Assembly (NCBI GenBank): GCA_944548615.1
Contig: OX155978.1
Span: 6,052,415 to 6,116,414 of the forward strand
Source of the DNA: Micropterix aruncella
Lineage: Eukaryota > Arthropoda > Insecta > Lepidoptera > Micropterigidae
Length of the DNA stretch: 64,000 nucleotides
Direction: 5' to 3'
Shown here in pieces: positions 60,190 to 64,000 of the stretch. The notes under the pieces were generated by a model. The model was not told the DNA's origin, made no database searches, and saw nothing but the letters and a program-made list of their open reading frames with translations. The position numbers were made by a program, and so were the translations under genes. Every line of letters starts with the position of its first letter. Position 1 is the stretch's first letter.

Positions 60190-61110
60190 TCAGCCGGATA
60201 CAGTCAGATTAAGCAACCTTGGCCTTCAATGCCAGAATGATTGGACAATTGGGGACTTTTGCATTCCGCCTCCAATGCTCTGGGAGGTAATGCTCTATAA
60301 CTGGACGCTAGAGATGCTGAAATTTTATTTGAATGCCTTTCAGCATACACTTCCAGACCCCAGTAACCTCGTTGGAGCTATGCCGAGAATTGTTTATGTC
60401 CCTTTTGTAGCAATACCCCTTGCACAGCTAGACATATTCTAGCTGGCTGCAAGGTGGCCTTAGATCAAGGACGGTATACTTAACGCCATGACAAAGTCCT
60501 CGCTGTTATTCGCAAGGTAATTAGCCTCTCAGTGGCTCGTGCCAACAAGGGTTTGACAGTATCCTCCAAACCCCCAATACAGTGTGTGCAAGATGGATCT
60601 AAAGGCAAAAAACATTTAACTACAAAACCTTTCTCAATAATCGAAAAAGCTTCAGATTGGATTCTGGAGATTGATTCGGTCTCCAAGCAGTAAGTCTCGG
60701 AAGCACAGCCCTCCGTCCAGATATAACTCTTTACTCTATCTCGGAAGGTGGCTCTTATCGTAGAATTAACTGTTCCATGGAAATCAAATATCCCAAAAGA
60801 CCACGAGTACAAATTAAATAAATACCATGATCTAGCAAATGCTGTCATCCGAAACGGCTTCACTGTTCACCTTCATGCGGTGGAAGTTGGCGCTCGTGGC
60901 CTCCCAGCTAAATCTCTGTTTCACCTCTTTAAAGATCTTGGTCTGTCCGGAAAAATAATCAACTCTTTCGCATCTCAATTCGCATCATCAATTTGCGCAT
61001 CTCAAATTCTATGGCTTCGAAGGGGGAGTGAATGGGTGGTAAGGTGACCGCCCACATGTAGCAAGACAACTGTCCTAAACCTACCACAGCCGGTCATTAG
61101 TCCGGAATCC
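60190..61110 (+). mobile_element. Non-LTR fragment with zinc knuckle and restriction-like endonuclease tail
   Basis: Plus-strand reading with a few stops: CPFCSNTPCTARHILAGCK near 60397 (CCHC spacing), then DKVLAVIRKVISLSVARANK, ASDWILEIDSVSKQ, VALIVELTVPWKSNIPKDHE (Glu-x-Thr-Val nuclease core) and HLHAVEVGARGLPAKSLFH, with the stop at 61045-61047. A Cys/His knuckle followed by such a core is the C-terminal layout of R2/R4/Hero/NeSL-type elements. The RT part is not joined to it. A second, inverted 3' end is at 62395-62610. Confidence 0.7.
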
Positions 61111-61149
61111 ACTAATATCACCCCCCAGAAGTCTATTCACAAATTAAAA

Positions 61150-61375
61150 GAACTGTTAAATAAAAGTTTGACAAGCATTTGAGCGCTTTGCGCCATCTAT
61201 CGGTAGACAAAGAAACGATATTAGCGATATTTTACCTACCGCTAGATAGCGCATCATGCCCAGTGTGATGCGCTAACGTACTATACTAAATATCAAAAAA
61301 CTAACATTTTCACATTAAAAAAAAAAAACCTCTCAATTTTTTAATCAAAAGTTGCTTATCTGTTAGTATAGGGTA
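61150..61375 (+). repeat. GCGCCATCTA repeat, copy
   Basis: GCGCCATCTATCGGTAG and TTTTACCTACCGCTAGATAG form a loose inverted pair. T-rich and A-rich flanks are as at 33835-34040 and 62935-63420. Confidence 0.7.
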
Positions 61376-61574
61376 TAGCGTATTAGAATGCCTAATGCCA
61401 TAGTACGTTTTGGCACCTAGGATTTTACTACAAAAAGCAACACTCATAGTCCAAACATTGGATTAATCTTCTCTTATGTTCAATATGGCGGCGTTCGTGG
61501 TAAGGCAGTATGGCGGCGAACTATAGATGGTTTTCTAAACACGCCATTGCGGTATTCTTAGTTGAAATAAAAGA

Positions 61575-62230
61575 ATAATAATAATAATAATAATAAAACT
61601 CTTTATTCTTAAGAAAAGGCGAGCTTATTGCCTGCAGGCAATATTTTAGAGCTAACCTATACTATTGTAAGAACATTATTTGCGAGTAGACTACATAACT
61701 TAACCTATATAAAGAGTATGACAAATAAAATAGAGGAGGATAGAAAGAAGTATATACTTTACTCTTTGTGGGCACAGATTTGCCACATCAAAATAATCTA
61801 ACACCTATAAGGACGCTAAAGTTTTAAAAGGAGGGGGATGGGAAGGGAAAGGGAATTTATCTGGAGGATTTCAAATGCTCTCTGAGTCTGTTTTTAAAAG
61901 TTGTTATGCTTGGCGCGGTTCTCACATTTTTCGGCAAAGCATTCCAAAGACGGGCTCCATGCACGGTGAAAGAGAATGAGAAGAAGTCACTGCTGTGACT
62001 AGGGATAGAGAGTAGCAGGTTGTTTTTTGATCTCAGAGGGCGTTCATGAGCCGATAGTGCAGTAAATCTGCCGGTAAGATAATTGGGAGCGACGCCATCC
62101 AAGATCTTGAAAAGCATAGAGAACTCGCATGTCTCTTTTCTCCCGGGTCGACAACCAGTGAAGCTTCTCTCTGTACTCCGTGATGTGATATTTGTATAAA
62201 TAACAAATGGATTATTAAATAATATCTTCA
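61575..62230 (-). mobile_element. CR1-like non-LTR element, C-terminal end
   Basis: The minus frame 62231-61857 encodes KILDGVAPNYLTGRF, RPLRSKNNLLLSIPSHSSDF and GARLWNALPKNVRTAPSITT with FKNRLREHLKSS and a stop. The 3' UTR matches 19690-19931 and ends in (AAT)n near 61575-61600. Confidence 0.82.
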
Positions 62231-62394
62231 ATATTATAATATTATTTACATAAAGATGTCAATTTTTATTTGGTATACAGGTTTTAATGCGTAATAATTA
62301 AGCACTTTAGTTCAGGTAGACTATAAAAATAAAAAAAATAAAGGAGCTGCCATGGAATTCACGGACCAAAAATCGGGCCCATCATAAATAATTA

Positions 62395-62610
62395 TTACAC
62401 TTCTGGGAGGTGAAGGGTGGATTCCGGACTTACGACCGGCGGTGGTAGGTTTAGGACAGCTGTCTTGCCACATGTGAGCGTTCACCTTACCACCCATTCA
62501 CTCCCCCTTCGAAGCCATAGAATTTGAGATGCAGAAATCGCGGTTTTAGATAATTTTTCTAGAAAGGAGTTGATTATTTTCCTGGAGAGACCAGGATCTT
62601 TAAAAAGGTT
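62395..62610 (-). mobile_element. 3' end of the restriction-like-endonuclease non-LTR family
   Basis: Reverse complement of 60930-61100. Shared words are AGTGAATGGGTGGTAAGGTG, GTCCTAAACCTACCAC and TCCGGAATCCAC. Confidence 0.78.
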
Positions 62611-62750
62611 AGATGGCATTTTATCTCTCCGTATTATTTCTGTGATGAGCCTATACTAATAATGTAATAGATGGCAATTAAATGTTATTATTTTTGTTAT
62701 CATTGGTTAAATTATTCAATTTTTATAATCAATCAGTACTTTATAAAAAA

Positions 62751-63325
62751 CATTCATTATCAATGTTATTACAGATGGCCAAATAAATTGCTATTAGTTT
62801 AACCTGATAATGCTATCAGCGCCACCTGCATGTCGCGGGAGCAAAAGGATGGTTAAATCAGTAGGAACCAATAAACAACTTTTAATAAAATATACGTTAA
62901 AAATTTTTTTTTTTGCAAATTTAAAAATGTATATTTCAAAAAGTTTGAGAAGCGTTGCGCGCGCCGCCATCTACCCGTAGAAAAAATATCGCGAATAAAC
63001 AATATTTGCGATATTTTACCTACAGCCAGATGGCGCATTCATTATCAATGTTATTACAGATGGCCAAATAAATTGCTATTAGTTTCGCCTGATAATACTA
63101 TCAGCGCCACCTGCATGTCGCAGGCGCAAAAGGGTGGTTAAATCAGTACGAACTAATAAACAAGTTTTGATAAAACATACGTTAAATTTGTTTTTTTTGC
63201 AAATTTAAAAAAAATATATTTCAAAAAGTTTGAGAAGCGTTGCGCGCGCCGCCATCTACCCGTAGGAAAAATATCGCGAAAAAACAATATTTGCATGTTT
63301 TACCTACCGCCAGATGGTGCAGCGC
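62751..63325. repeat. Tandem duplication with 285-bp period
   Basis: CATTCATTATCAATGTTATT occurs at 62751 and 63036. Both units continue through GCCACCTGCATGTCGC, AAGTTTGAGAAGCGTTGCGC and GCCGCCATCTACCCGTAG. The second unit ends in a longer version of the GCGCCATCTA-type repeat (to about 63420). Confidence 0.88.
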
Positions 63326-63522
63326 ACTCAACGCTTTTTATACTTCTTTCAAAAAACTATTTTTTTTTCATTAAAAAAAAAATATCAAAAGTTTCATATT
63401 TGCTAGTTTGTACTGATTTGCCCACTTCAAGAATGCCAGTTAATTTAAAGTCAAGATATAAACACCAAATTTTGGTATTTATAGATTCGAATTTAAAATT
63501 GTAAATGTTTACTTTTACATTA

Positions 63523-63720
63523 CTAGCTGCGCCCCGCGGTTTCAACCGCGTGGTGATGGAAAATTGTGATAATGATGATAGAAAGTATTTTATATTTTCA
63601 TTGTTTTTATATTATTCTGCTATTCGGGACGGAGACAAATCCAACAAATTAAAAATCATGAAAATCGGTCCATCCGTTCTCCAGTTATACGTGTTCGAAC
63701 AACTATACGATTATACATTA
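63523..63720 (+). repeat. Interspersed repeat starting CTAGCTGCGCCCCGCGGTTT
   Basis: Begins with a widespread insect repeat motif and ends with the ATTCGGGACGG / AAAATCGGTCCATCCGTTCT block shared with 1-235 and 20250-20490. Confidence 0.7.
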
Positions 63721-64000
63721 TATACGTGTAACTCCAACGGTTTTCGCGGCGCACGCCAGAATAGCTCGCAGATGGCAGATGGCAGACGGTTAAAAAGAGG
63801 ACGTAGGGAAGAACCTCCAGATACCTAAAAATACCATTGATAATATACGGCATTAGAAACGTTTTGGCAACTTTTCTGCGGCTGTGACATGCAGGTGGCA
63901 CTGATAGCAATGTCCGTCGAATCATTGAAGATGAATGTTTTTTTTATGATTAGTAACATTCTATTATTAGTTCCATTAACCCCTCAAATGAATGGCGATT

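Overview
This 64 kb window is nuclear DNA of an insect, almost certainly a moth or butterfly. The evidence is an ommochrome-binding-protein gene (a protein known from lepidopteran haemolymph), an insect odorant-receptor gene, a cofilin/ADF (twinstar) gene with spliceosomal introns, and the general character of the repeats. The host sequence is AT-rich and gene-poor. Most of the window is layered transposable elements and microsatellites.

Host genes. (1) 6756-8796 (+): the last four coding exons of an odorant receptor. Its 5' exons are not visible. (2) 35421-36281 (+): a complete single-exon coding region for a secreted ommochrome-binding protein. (3) 58938-50958 (-): cofilin/twinstar coding exons at 58938-58748, 52474-52343 and 51078-50958. 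They join in frame to all 147 residues after the initiator Met, whose exon is not seen. (4) 46345-40975 (-): a decayed gene of unknown function with a Cys-rich C-terminus, split by a Penelope-like insertion. (5) 57775-58020 (+): a possible processed pseudogene of a small membrane protein, inside a cofilin intron.

Region by region. 1-6290: a Penelope-like element (PLE-1) with an intact 976-codon ORF and an inverted 990-bp partial copy, placed inside long (TA)n tracts. 6300-9300: odorant receptor. 9300-18250: overlapping fragments of jockey-like non-LTR elements, a second Penelope family (PLE-2) and piggyBac-type MITE ends. 18255-24030: a TE-associated pseudogene, non-LTR 3' ends, a MITE and a GC-rich repeat family. 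24366-26236: a TIR element with a nested non-LTR copy that holds the longest (AT)n array. 26240-35300: more non-LTR copies, hAT-like remnants, a 174-bp palindromic PLE-2 mini-element and a near-perfect 88-bp hairpin. 35400-40350: ommochrome-binding protein gene, duplicated polyadenylation segments, a jockey-like element nested in another repeat, two minisatellites and a second palindromic PLE-2 mini-element. 40970-46350: the broken Cys-rich gene carrying PLE-2. 46830-50540: non-LTR RNase H fragments, MITEs and the third GC-rich repeat copy. 50750 to at least 58940: cofilin, whose introns hold a piggyBac MITE, a hAT MITE, an apparently intact mariner-type element, a second copy of the TIR element (with another piggyBac MITE) and decayed mariner and CR1/L2 copies. 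58940-64000: further TE debris, including a non-LTR fragment with a restriction-like endonuclease tail.

The most informative features are the insertion structures: clean target-site duplications, empty sites in paralogous repeats, nesting orders that date events relative to one another, and head-to-head PLE termini that appear to have moved as very short palindromic units. I found no CRISPR array, operon, prophage, rRNA or convincing tRNA.
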